Of a stretch of DNA of 33,864 nt, positions 15,180 to 22,681 are shown one piece after another. Numbering within the stretch: the stretch's first letter is position 1; each line of letters begins with the position of its first letter. Both the position numbers and the translations under genes were made by a program. The notes under the pieces are model-generated. The model did no database searches, had not been told where the DNA came from, and worked only from the letters and a program-made list of their open reading frames with translations. Origin of the DNA: Thermoplasmata archaeon (GTDB lineage: Archaea > Thermoplasmatota > Thermoplasmata > Lutacidiplasmatales > UBA184); NCBI GenBank assembly GCA_021809545.1, contig JAKAYL010000015.1:1-33864 (forward strand), written 5' to 3'.

Positions 15180-16097
15180 TCACATCAGAAGGAAAAGGAC
15201 GTTCCCGACCAGGACGGCCAACACCGCCCCGGCGGCCAATGCGGCGACCATCGGGAGCTGGGGAGTAACGTACACCCTGTCGATACCCAGATCCTTGAGC
15301 CTCCGAGCCTCGCTCTTTCGAAGTTCCCGATCATCCTCGGCGGTCTCGACGTCCTCGTCCCCCTCGGGCAGCGGCTTCCTGAGCCACACGAACTTTCGAG
15401 GCAGTTCCTCGGTCGGGATCTCGTACAGGAAGAAGGCCTCGGGGAACTCGTGGTACCCCCGCCGAAGGTTGTAGGCGAAGATCCCGAGCGGGATGAAGAG
15501 CGTGAGGATGGCCCCGTCGATGAGCATCGTGATCGGGAGGGGCATGATGGAGAGGAGCGTCGACTGGACGTAGCCGGGAGATGTGACGAGGAAGGGGAAG
15601 GGAGCCGCCAGCAACGGCAGCACCACGGCGGAGGCCATCAGCGCCTTCGCATCGGCCCCGCCGTAGAGCAGCCGGGCCTCGAAGAGGGCCCGGGAGATGA
15701 TCACCGTAGCGACGATCGCCAGGACCTGGCTCGTGACGATACCGCTGTGGTCCAGGTAGCCGTAGGTCACGAAGGCGACGACCATGATGTAGATCCCCAC
15801 CTCGATCACGAGGGGAAGATTCTCTCCGCTCTGGAGATAGTCCTCCCACGTGACGAAGTGCTCGAGGACGAAGAAGACCACGAGCGCGTCGGTGAGGAGC
15901 GCCAGCAGGCCCGCGGAAGAATCCCCGAGGAGGAGAAGCACGCCGCCCGCCAATCCCATGACGATCCACAGGCGGTCGGAGACCTCCCGCGATTTCACAT
16001 CGCGGTAGCCCGCGAGCGTGAGGCAGGATAGCAGCACGGCCACCCTCGCATACTCGATGTAGACCGGGAACAAGGAAGAGCACCAGCCCTCGGGCAT
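15180..16097 (-). CDS. Type IV prepilin/preflagellin peptidase (A24 family, FlaK/PibD-like)
   Basis: Membrane aspartyl protease that removes class III signal peptides from pilins or archaellins. It is 305 residues. The first catalytic Asp is in YRDVKSREVSDRLW (D33) and the second in the GxGD-type motif GGADAKAL (D148). Six or more hydrophobic helices fill residues 15-210. After them comes a cytoplasmic charged stretch of about 70 residues (ELPRKFVWLRKPL, then acidic) and one more C-terminal helix. This C-terminal layout is longer than bacterial PilD cores but is seen in archaeal members. The ATG at 16097 has no clear ribosome binding site, so the start is uncertain (a GTG at 16064 is possible). 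A candidate substrate is the pilin-like protein at 22682-24277. Confidence 0.85.
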   Translation of the reverse strand: MPEGWCSSLFPVYIEYARVAVLLSCLTLAGYRDVKSREVSDRLWIVMGLAGGVLLLLGDSSAGLLALLTDALVVFFVLEHFVTWEDYLQSGENLPLVIEVGIYIMVVAFVTYGYLDHSGIVTSQVLAIVATVIISRALFEARLLYGGADAKALMASAVVLPLLAAPFPFLVTSPGYVQSTLLSIMPLPITMLIDGAILTLFIPLGIFAYNLRRGYHEFPEAFFLYEIPTEELPRKFVWLRKPLPEGDEDVETAEDDRELRKSEARRLKDLGIDRVYVTPQLPMVAALAAGAVLAVLVGNVLFLLM

Positions 16098-16106
16098 TGG
16101 GAGGAA

Positions 16107-16116
16107 CCTTTTTAGG
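16107..16116. promoter_or_regulatory. TATA-like palindromic element between prepilin peptidase and rps6e
   Basis: CCTTTTTAGG on plus, CCTAAAAAGG on minus. On plus it predicts a start near 16137, giving rps6e a 12-nt leader with GGGAG. On minus it would start inside the annotated peptidase N terminus, which is one reason to doubt that gene's start. Confidence 0.5.
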
Positions 16117-16148
16117 TCAACGGTGGCTGGGCCCCCGGGAGAACAGAG

Positions 16149-16538
16149 ATGGTCGAATTCAAACTCGTAATCTCGGACGGAGCCAAGTCGTACGCGGTCG
16201 CAGCCCAGGAGTCCCAGGCCGCCGGATTCCTTGGAAAAAGGATCGGCGAGTCAGTGGACGGCGAGCTGCTCGGATTCGGAGGGTACACACTCAAGGTGAC
16301 CGGGGGGACCGACCGCAACGGATTCCCCATGAGGCCGGAACTCACGGGGGCGCGGCAACAGAAGATCCTCACGGGGGAATCCGTGGGATTCCACCCCGAA
16401 CGCCAGGGGGTCAGGGATCGCCGAACCTTCCGCGGGAACACCATTAGCGAAGACACGGTCCAGATCAACCTGACGGTGACCGCGAAGGGCGCGAAGCCCC
16501 TCGACGAGCTCATCGTCAAGGAAACCAAAGCCAAATGA
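16149..16538 (+). CDS. rps6e: Small ribosomal subunit protein eS6
   Basis: Archaeal/eukaryotic ribosomal protein S6e, 129 residues, typical for archaea. It shows FKLVISDGAKSYAV at the N terminus, FLGKRIGESVDGELLGFGGYTLKVTGGTD, the GFPMRPEL segment and the Arg-rich VRDRRTFRGNTISEDTVQINL. GGGAG precedes the ATG. The stop overlaps the start of aIF2-gamma (ATGA), the usual archaeal pairing. Confidence 0.95.
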   Translation: MVEFKLVISDGAKSYAVAAQESQAAGFLGKRIGESVDGELLGFGGYTLKVTGGTDRNGFPMRPELTGARQQKILTGESVGFHPERQGVRDRRTFRGNTISEDTVQINLTVTAKGAKPLDELIVKETKAK

Positions 16539-17770
16539 AGACCCCGACCCAGCCGCAGGTCAACATCGGCCTGGTAGGCCATGTCGACCACGGGAAGACC
16601 ACGCTCACGAAGGCCCTCACGGGCGAGTGGACCGACAAACACTCCGAGGAAGTGAAGCGAGGGATCTCCATCAAGCTGGGATACGCGGACGCCGCCTTCT
16701 ACGAATGCCCGGTCTGCCCGTCGCCGGACAAGTACTCCACGGCCCTGAAGTGCCCGCACTGCGGGGCGGAGACCCGCCTCCTTCGATCCGTCTCCCTGGT
16801 GGACTCTCCTGGCCATGAGACGCTCATGGCCACGATGCTGTCCGGGGCAGCCATGATGAACGGAGCGATCCTCCTTGTGGCTGCCAATGAGAAGTGCCCG
16901 CAGCCGCAGACCCGGGAGCACCTCATCGCCCTCCAGATCATCGGGGTGAAGAACGTGGTGGTGGTCCAGAACAAGGTCGACCTGACCGATCGGGCCGCCG
17001 CGAACGCGAATCACGAGGACATTCTGAAGTTCCTCTCGGCCTCCGGGTTCCCGGACGCCGCCGTCGTACCGCTCTCGGCCAACCACGGGGTCAACGTGGA
17101 TGCCCTGATCGGCATGCTCGAAGCGAAGATTCCCACTCCTCCCTTCAATGACGCAAAGCCTCCATTCATGTACGTCGCCCGCTCCTTTGACGTCAACAAA
17201 CCCGGGACGGAGCCCGAGGAGTTGACGGGGGGCGTGATGGGCGGTTCCCTCATCCAGGGAAAGCTCCGCGTGGGGGACGAGATCGAGATACGGCCCGGCC
17301 CCACCTCCGGTGAGGTCATTACCCCGAGCATCCGGACCAAGGTCACCTCCCTCTTCGCCGGTGGGCGGACGGTCGACGAGCTTCGGCCGGGAGGGCTGGC
17401 CGCCATCGGCACCACATTGGATCCCTCGCTCACGAAGTCGGACGCCATGACCGGCCGACTGGTCGGAAAGCCCGGCGAACTCCCCCCCCTCTCGGCCAAG
17501 ATCGTCCTGAAACCGGTCCTCCTGAAGAACGTGGTCGGTAGCCAGCAGGACGTGCGTGTGGAGAAGATCCACACCGGGGAACTCCTGACGTTCACCATCG
17601 GCACGATGATCGTGGCCGGCAAGGTCGTCAGCGCCCGGCCCGACGAGGTCGAAGTCCGTCTGACCCGTGCCGCCCCCGTGCTGCCCGAGGCCCGGGTAGC
17701 CATCTCCCGGCGCCTGAATGCCTGGCGCCTGATCGGCTACGGGATCGTCAAGAGCCTTTCGGCGAACTAG
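16535..17770 (+). CDS. eif2g: Translation initiation factor 2 subunit gamma (aIF2-gamma)
   Basis: GTPase subunit of aIF2 that carries Met-tRNAi to the ribosome; 411 residues, the usual length. It has the P-loop GLVGHVDHGKTTL, switch I EVKRGISIKLGYADA, a zinc knuckle with two CxxC pairs (ECPVCPSPDKYS and KCPHCGAE), DSPGHETLMATML (G3), NKVDL (G4), and two beta-barrel domains in the C-terminal half. It is translationally coupled to rps6e. Note that this GTPase keeps the canonical D in the P-loop and G in switch I, unlike EF-2 in this window. It converges on the flavoprotein gene with a single base between the stops. Confidence 0.97.
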   Translation: MKTPTQPQVNIGLVGHVDHGKTTLTKALTGEWTDKHSEEVKRGISIKLGYADAAFYECPVCPSPDKYSTALKCPHCGAETRLLRSVSLVDSPGHETLMATMLSGAAMMNGAILLVAANEKCPQPQTREHLIALQIIGVKNVVVVQNKVDLTDRAAANANHEDILKFLSASGFPDAAVVPLSANHGVNVDALIGMLEAKIPTPPFNDAKPPFMYVARSFDVNKPGTEPEELTGGVMGGSLIQGKLRVGDEIEIRPGPTSGEVITPSIRTKVTSLFAGGRTVDELRPGGLAAIGTTLDPSLTKSDAMTGRLVGKPGELPPLSAKIVLKPVLLKNVVGSQQDVRVEKIHTGELLTFTIGTMIVAGKVVSARPDEVEVRLTRAAPVLPEARVAISRRLNAWRLIGYGIVKSLSAN

Positions 17771-17771
17771 C

Positions 17772-18938
17772 CTAACCGAGGGAGAGTCCTTCCACCGGGC
17801 GACCGGGGATCTGGCCCGTGAAACGGTCGGGGGAGATCCAATGGGGGTCGAGGTCCGTCCTCTCCCCGAGTAGGATCTTGGCGAGGCGCGCCGTGGAACT
17901 GGGGGCCAGCATGAAGCCGTGCCCACCAAATCCGTTTGCCTGGTAGAATCCCTTCAGGCGTGGATCCTCCCCCAAGAGAGGCAGTCCGTCGGGAGAATCG
18001 TCATAGTAACCCGACCAGCACCGGAGGATCCGCACGTCCGCCACGCGGGGCATCAACCGGGCAAGTTCCCGGGCCATCTCGACCAGGAACTCCCCGCTGG
18101 AGTACAGTCCCTGGCGCTGACTCCGGGAATGGTCCATCGTGAGCCCGCCCACGATCTCTCCGCGCATGGTCTGGGAGAAGTACGTTCCGCGGCCTAGCGT
18201 CACGACCATCGGCTTGAGGAACGGCTTCACCGGCTCCGTGGCCAAGATCTCGTGCAGGGTCGGCTTCGTGAAGGAGGGCAGCCCGGCCAGGGAGTTGATC
18301 TGTTGGGACCATCCCCCCGCGGCATTCACCACCCGGTCGGCCCGGAGCAATTCTCCCTGGACACGCACCCCGCGCACGCCGCCGGAGACCGTCTCCACGC
18401 CGGAGACTTCCGTCCGATACCGCAACTCGACTCCGCGCCTCTTCAGCTCCGAGATCAGACCCCAGATCACGGGGAAAGGATGGATCACACCGTCCGTGGG
18501 CAGATAGGTCCCTCCGAGGATGCCCGGCACCTCCAGCTCTTCAACCAAGGCATGGACCGCCGCGGGATCGAGCCAACGGATTGGAAGCCCCTCCTCCCGG
18601 ACTCCGCGCTCCATCTTCTGAAGAGTCTTCCGCTCCTCCTCGCGGAACGCCAGGAATAGGTATCCACCCTGACGGAACCAGGGATTGAAACCGAAGTCCC
18701 GACCGAACCGCGAGTACGTCTGGACCGACTCCTTGGCGAGCCGGATCGTCGCCTTCGACTCCCACTGCTGACGGACTCCTCCGCCGTTCCGGCCGGAGGC
18801 GCCGCCCGACGGGAACGTGCGGTCAACTACGAGGACCTTCCGGGGATCCATACGGGCGGAAAGGTGGAAGGCTGTGTAGAGCCCGATGACGCCTCCCCCG
18901 ATAATGATCGTGTCGTAATGGGAAGCTTCGGACGGCAT
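17772..18938 (-). CDS. FAD-dependent oxidoreductase of the DAO family (HcnC/sarcosine oxidase beta-like subunit)
   Basis: Probable catalytic flavoprotein subunit that oxidises an amine or amino acid (glycine, sarcosine, proline or an opine), 388 residues. The FAD-binding motif is TIIIGGGVIGLYTAFHL (near 10-26), followed by VVDRTFPSGGASGRNGGGVRQQW, a hallmark of this family; near the C terminus are CWSGYYDDSPDGLPLLG and GFYQANGFGGHGFMLAP. The substrate cannot be read from the sequence. The ATG at 18938 overlaps the stop of the preceding Fe-S flavoprotein (TGATG), so the two form an operon and probably one complex. A much longer reading to 19187 is an out-of-phase reading through that upstream gene. 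No separate small ferredoxin-like subunit is found; it is fused in the partner. Confidence 0.87.
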   Translation of the reverse strand: MPSEASHYDTIIIGGGVIGLYTAFHLSARMDPRKVLVVDRTFPSGGASGRNGGGVRQQWESKATIRLAKESVQTYSRFGRDFGFNPWFRQGGYLFLAFREEERKTLQKMERGVREEGLPIRWLDPAAVHALVEELEVPGILGGTYLPTDGVIHPFPVIWGLISELKRRGVELRYRTEVSGVETVSGGVRGVRVQGELLRADRVVNAAGGWSQQINSLAGLPSFTKPTLHEILATEPVKPFLKPMVVTLGRGTYFSQTMRGEIVGGLTMDHSRSQRQGLYSSGEFLVEMARELARLMPRVADVRILRCWSGYYDDSPDGLPLLGEDPRLKGFYQANGFGGHGFMLAPSSTARLAKILLGERTDLDPHWISPDRFTGQIPGRPVEGLSLG

Positions 18939-20626
18939 CAGCGGCCTCCGGCCAGGTCGCCGATCCGCAATGGCCAGACGGGGGGGCGCTGGGTCATGAA
19001 GCCGATCGCTTCGGGGGAGCGTCCCGTCAGCGCAGACAGGAGGAGGATGGAATCGGGTACGCAGTACCGTCCTTGACAAAGGCCCATTCCCGTCCCTGTG
19101 AGACGTTTCACCACTTCGAGCGTGGGATCCCACCCCTCCTTCACTACCCCTTCCACCTCTTCTAGGGTCACATCTTCGCAGGGGCAAAGCACGGTCTTTC
19201 GAGTTCTTGGCAGCCGGAGGAACTCGGTGAGATACTCGAGCATGAAACCGTTGTCCTCTTGGGGAACTCTCTTCGCCAGCAGCCCGGCGGGATCCGAGGA
19301 CGATTGTGAAGAAGCGTTCTTGCCGCTCTGACCTCCCCCCGCAAGGGTTTCCGCAGCGCAGCGTGCGCTCTCGAGGGACGAGGTCGGGTCGAGGAATCCT
19401 GCGGCGGAACCTACAGCAAAGAGTCCCGGGACCGTGGTCTCACATCTCGGGGAGAGCTCGGGGAAATAGGCGGAGCCGCCCTCTCTCCACTGCATCACCG
19501 CTCCCGCTTGGAACAGGAGGGTTGCGTTCGGTAGGACCCGATGGGCGAGGACGAGAGCGCCCGCACGCACCCTGCGCTGCTCACCGGTCTTCCGGTCTTG
19601 GAGGAGAACACTGCGCAAGCGGTTTCTCCCCTGGGCGGAAAGGATCATGGATCGCTCGACCACCTCGATCTCAAGCGATCGGGCCAACTGTCGAAGGTCC
19701 TCCGACAAAGTGGTGGGGGCGGCGAGCAGCTTTACCCGCGATCCGAAGCGCTTGACCAAGCGACGGGTTCGTGGTCCTCCTCCGAAAACGACGATACTCT
19801 GGAAGGGGTGCACTCCCTGCTCTCCGGCGAGGCTCTCGAGTCCCTCTCCGGTAAGTACGCCAGGGAGGTCGCTTCCGGGGAAGAAGAGTCCCGCGTCGTA
19901 GCTCCCCGTCGCCACGAGTACCTTCCGGCTCGTCACTTGCAAGGCGGGAAGCCCCTTCCGGGACACAAGGGCGAGGAAGCCCTTGTCCTCCGAGGGACCG
20001 AGGTAGACCACGCTCTCTCCGGCCACTCTGCGGTCGCTGAGGTGTACCCGCTGGCGGATGCTGCCTTCGATAACGGCCTGCTCCGCCGCTCTCCCCGTTG
20101 CGCCTCCGCCTACGATGAGCAGATCGACGGTCTTCTGCTCCATCGAGGGAGACTTCTTCGGTGCGGTATCGGGCATCGCCCCCAGACCGCTGAAACTCCG
20201 CACCACCTTGAGGTAGGGCCGCCGGAGCACGAGGGGACGCGTGAAACCCCGAAGGGTGTCCATCTTCTGGGAGAAGACCCGGTCCATCAGACTCAGGAGA
20301 TCGTGCTCAGTGGACGGCCATCCGCTCTCGGTCTCGACCACATCCCCGTCCTCCGGCACGATCTGGCAGGCCCGGGCCATGGGCACCCCGTTGTGCCGCA
20401 CGAGACACCCCGCACACTGCCCGGTGCCGCAGTACTGGCCCCGGGGCCGATGGTACTTGAGCGAACGGACCAGCACGGGGATATGCTCCTCCGAGAGCGC
20501 CGAGGACAGGGACCTGCCCGAGGGTATGCTCCGTTTCCTCCCGTTGAGATAGATGGTGATGCGGGAGGTCGGTTGACCCGTCGGGGCGTCCTTCTTGCTG
20601 CTGCGGGGGCGCGAACGGTCAGCCAC
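18938..20626 (-). CDS. Fused 2Fe-2S/FAD/BFD-like subunit of an amine or amino-acid dehydrogenase (HcnA-HcnB-like)
   Basis: Electron-transfer subunit, 562 residues. Domains: N-terminal 2Fe-2S ferredoxin-like domain, about 20-100, with C66, C71, C74 and C87 (CGTGQCAGC ... ARAC); pyridine-nucleotide-disulfide-oxidoreductase-like domain from about 166 (DLLIVGGGATGRAAE), with LVATGSYDAGLFFPGSDLPGVLTG (238-260), VVFGGGPRTRRL, and GLFAVGSAAGF; and a C-terminal BFD-like [2Fe-2S] domain with C481, C483, C517 and C522 (CPCEDVT...GMGLCQGRYC). This matches the N-terminal half of sarcosine oxidase alpha, or HcnA plus HcnB fused, without an aminomethyltransferase domain. Oddity: only about 60 residues separate the GGGATG motif and the ATG motif, so the second beta strand region with the FAD ribose-binding acid seems missing. 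The start is uncertain: the GTG at 20626 is chosen; a TTG at 20653 is possible. Confidence 0.85.
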   Translation of the reverse strand: MADRSRPRSSKKDAPTGQPTSRITIYLNGRKRSIPSGRSLSSALSEEHIPVLVRSLKYHRPRGQYCGTGQCAGCLVRHNGVPMARACQIVPEDGDVVETESGWPSTEHDLLSLMDRVFSQKMDTLRGFTRPLVLRRPYLKVVRSFSGLGAMPDTAPKKSPSMEQKTVDLLIVGGGATGRAAEQAVIEGSIRQRVHLSDRRVAGESVVYLGPSEDKGFLALVSRKGLPALQVTSRKVLVATGSYDAGLFFPGSDLPGVLTGEGLESLAGEQGVHPFQSIVVFGGGPRTRRLVKRFGSRVKLLAAPTTLSEDLRQLARSLEIEVVERSMILSAQGRNRLRSVLLQDRKTGEQRRVRAGALVLAHRVLPNATLLFQAGAVMQWREGGSAYFPELSPRCETTVPGLFAVGSAAGFLDPTSSLESARCAAETLAGGGQSGKNASSQSSSDPAGLLAKRVPQEDNGFMLEYLTEFLRLPRTRKTVLCPCEDVTLEEVEGVVKEGWDPTLEVVKRLTGTGMGLCQGRYCVPDSILLLSALTGRSPEAIGFMTQRPPVWPLRIGDLAGGR

Positions 20627-20680
20627 GGTACCGGGATGAGTGGAAAAGCTCAAAAGGTGTTTCGCTCCTCACTTCGAACC

Positions 20681-21022
20681 ATGAGCGGGGCGGGCCAGAT
20701 CGACTCCGTAGGAGAAGAGGAATTCGAAGAGTTGGTCATGCACTCCTCTATTCCTGTGGTGCTCGACTTCTACGCCGACTGGTGCGGCCCCTGTCGCCAA
20801 GCCGAGACGATGCTTCAGGCCCTCTCGCAAGAGATGGAAGGGAAGATCCGGTTCGCTCGAGTGGATGTGGACGAGTGCGAGCGGATCGCCGAGAGCTTCG
20901 GAGTCCACTCGATCCCCACCCTCATTTTCATCGACAAGGGCCAGGAACGGGCCCGTCAGGTGGGCCTCCTTGCCGAGGCCGAGCTCCGCGGGATCCTGTC
21001 CAAGTACCTGAATGGGCCGTGA
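20681..21022 (+). CDS. trx: Thioredoxin
   Basis: Small thiol-disulfide oxidoreductase, 113 residues. It has the active site FYADWCGPCRQAETML, the cis-Pro region SIPTLIFIDKGQE, and the normal length and order of strands and helices. Two starts are possible. The ATG at 20681 gives a standard length, and a weak TATA-like run (CTCAAAAGG, about 20650-20658) lies about 26 nt upstream, as for a leaderless start. The ATG at 20636 would add 15 residues. It is divergent from the Fe-S flavoprotein and convergent with purH. Confidence 0.93.
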   Translation: MSGAGQIDSVGEEEFEELVMHSSIPVVLDFYADWCGPCRQAETMLQALSQEMEGKIRFARVDVDECERIAESFGVHSIPTLIFIDKGQERARQVGLLAEAELRGILSKYLNGP

Positions 21023-21040
21023 GCCCCGGGGAACGAACAG

Positions 21041-22615
21041 TTAGTGGCGGAAGATCCGCCACCCGGTGAAGTACATCGCCATTCCTGCACGGTCGGCCGC
21101 TGCGATGACCTCGTCGTCCCGGATAGATCCTCCGGGTTGGATCACCGCGGTCACTCCTGCTTTGGCCGCCGTCTCGAGGCCGTCAGCGAAGGGGAAGTAG
21201 GCGTCGGAGGACATGACCGCCCCCTTCGAACGGGCCTCTGCGACCTCCACGGCCTCCCGGACGGCCCCGACCCGGCTGGTCTGGCCCCCGCCGATCCCGA
21301 CGGTGCGTGAACCGCGGGCGAGGACGATCGCATTGGACCGCACGTGGCGGACCACGCTCCAGGCGAACTTCAGGGATTGGATCTCTTCCGGAGTGGCGGC
21401 CCGTCGGGTGACCTGGCGCAGGGCGGAGGGCTCGAGGGCCTTCTGGTCGCTCTCCTGGATCAGGAGGCGTCCGGCGGCGCTCCGTGCCTCGTAGCGCTTC
21501 GATCGGAGCAGGCCTTCCAGCCCTTCCCCAAAGCGCACCGCCTTCAGTTTCGCGCGCTTGGTCAGGCGTTCCAAGGCGGATGGCGTGAAGCCGGGGGCTG
21601 CTAGGAGGTCAACGAAGGTTCCCGTGAGCGCCTGCACGAGGGCATCGTCCACCACCCGGTTAAGGGCGATGACGCAACCGTAGCGTGCCACGGCATCCGT
21701 TTCGAGGGCTGCGTTCAGCGCCTCCACCAGGCTCTTTCCCGTGGCCACGCCGCACGGCGTGCCGTGCTTCACCACCGCCGCGGCCGGATCCGAGAAGCAG
21801 TTCACGATGGCAACGGAATTGTCGACGTCAAGGAAGTTGTTGTAGGAAAGCGCCTCTCCCTTGACCACGGTGAGCGGCCAAGGCTGCATGGGATGGGCTT
21901 GGTGGGCCAGAGAATAGGTCCAGGCCTTCTGGTGCTGGTTCTCACCATACCGCATCTTCTCCCCGTCGACCCGGCTTGCGACGATGAGAGCGTCAGGCCC
22001 ATCCGTGCCCCCGTTGCCGGCGAGCCAAGAAGAGACCTGGGCGTCGTAGGTCGCGGTGTGGAGGAAGGTGCGTTGGGCCAGCTCCCTCCGGGTCTCGAAG
22101 CTCAGGCGTCCTTCGTGAGCGTCCATCTCCCGGGCGACCTTCTCGGCGTCTTCGGGAGAGGAGATGGATACCACCCATCGGTGGTTCTTGGCGGCGGCCC
22201 GCAGGAGTGAGACCCCTCCGATGTCGATGAGCTCGGTCAGCTCCTCGACCCCTTTGGGGGGAGTGACGGTACGTGCCGCCTCGAAGGGATAGAGGTGCAC
22301 CGCCACGAGGTCAAAGGGTGCGATCCCCCGTTCCTTGAGCTCGCGTGCGCCCTCCCCTTCCCGGGAAGCCAGGATACCCCCGAAGATCGCGGGGTGTAGG
22401 GTCTTTACCCGGCCCCCAAACCACGCCCCAATCCCCGTGAGCTCCTCCGTGGACCGTGCCGGAAGGCCTTCGGAAGAGAGTCGGCGGGCCGTTCCCGAGG
22501 TGGCCCAGAGCTCCACAGAGTGTTTGGTGAGCGTGCGGGCCAGTGGAAGGAAGAGTGAGGGATCGTAAGCCGCAATGAGGGCGCGTTCGGGCCGGACCGG
22601 CGCAGATTCTCCCAA
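21041..22615 (-). CDS. purH: Bifunctional AICAR transformylase/IMP cyclohydrolase
   Basis: Catalyses the last two steps of IMP synthesis. It is 524 residues, normal for bacterial-type PurH. The N-terminal cyclohydrolase domain (about 10-190) has [29 protein letters not shown] and [12 protein letters not shown]. The transformylase domain has [23 protein letters not shown] with the catalytic Lys-His pair, [22 protein letters not shown] and [20 protein letters not shown]. The only nearby start is TTG at 22615; the family N terminus ([10 protein letters not shown]) begins about 10 residues later, and a TATA-like CTTATCTACAG on minus fits a 10-nt leader. Many archaea use PurP/PurO instead, so this points to a lineage with bacterial-type PurH, as in some Thermoplasmatota and halophiles. 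Confidence 0.94.
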   Translation of the reverse strand: MGESAPVRPERALIAAYDPSLFLPLARTLTKHSVELWATSGTARRLSSEGLPARSTEELTGIGAWFGGRVKTLHPAIFGGILASREGEGARELKERGIAPFDLVAVHLYPFEAARTVTPPKGVEELTELIDIGGVSLLRAAAKNHRWVVSISSPEDAEKVAREMDAHEGRLSFETRRELAQRTFLHTATYDAQVSSWLAGNGGTDGPDALIVASRVDGEKMRYGENQHQKAWTYSLAHQAHPMQPWPLTVVKGEALSYNNFLDVDNSVAIVNCFSDPAAAVVKHGTPCGVATGKSLVEALNAALETDAVARYGCVIALNRVVDDALVQALTGTFVDLLAAPGFTPSALERLTKRAKLKAVRFGEGLEGLLRSKRYEARSAAGRLLIQESDQKALEPSALRQVTRRAATPEEIQSLKFAWSVVRHVRSNAIVLARGSRTVGIGGGQTSRVGAVREAVEVAEARSKGAVMSSDAYFPFADGLETAAKAGVTAVIQPGGSIRDDEVIAAADRAGMAMYFTGWRIFRH

Positions 22616-22643
22616 GACAGTTACCCGTCCGGGAGTTGCTTCA

Positions 22644-22653
22644 CTGTAGATAA
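22644..22653 (-). promoter_or_regulatory. TATA-like element of purH
   Basis: The minus strand reads TTATCTACAG, about 35 nt upstream of the TTG start. The identical 10-mer occurs upstream of the thiolase gene at 31459-31468. Confidence 0.5.
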
Positions 22654-22681
22654 GTGTTGTGCTGGAGGGCGGAAGGTTCCG

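Noticed and set aside
16112-17929. 605-residue minus-strand reading opposite rps6e and aIF2-gamma
   Set aside because: Both plus-strand genes are certain; this is their antisense shadow.
19541-20680. Long plus-strand extension upstream of thioredoxin
   Set aside because: It is antisense to the Fe-S flavoprotein; only the part from 20681 (or 20636) matches thioredoxin.
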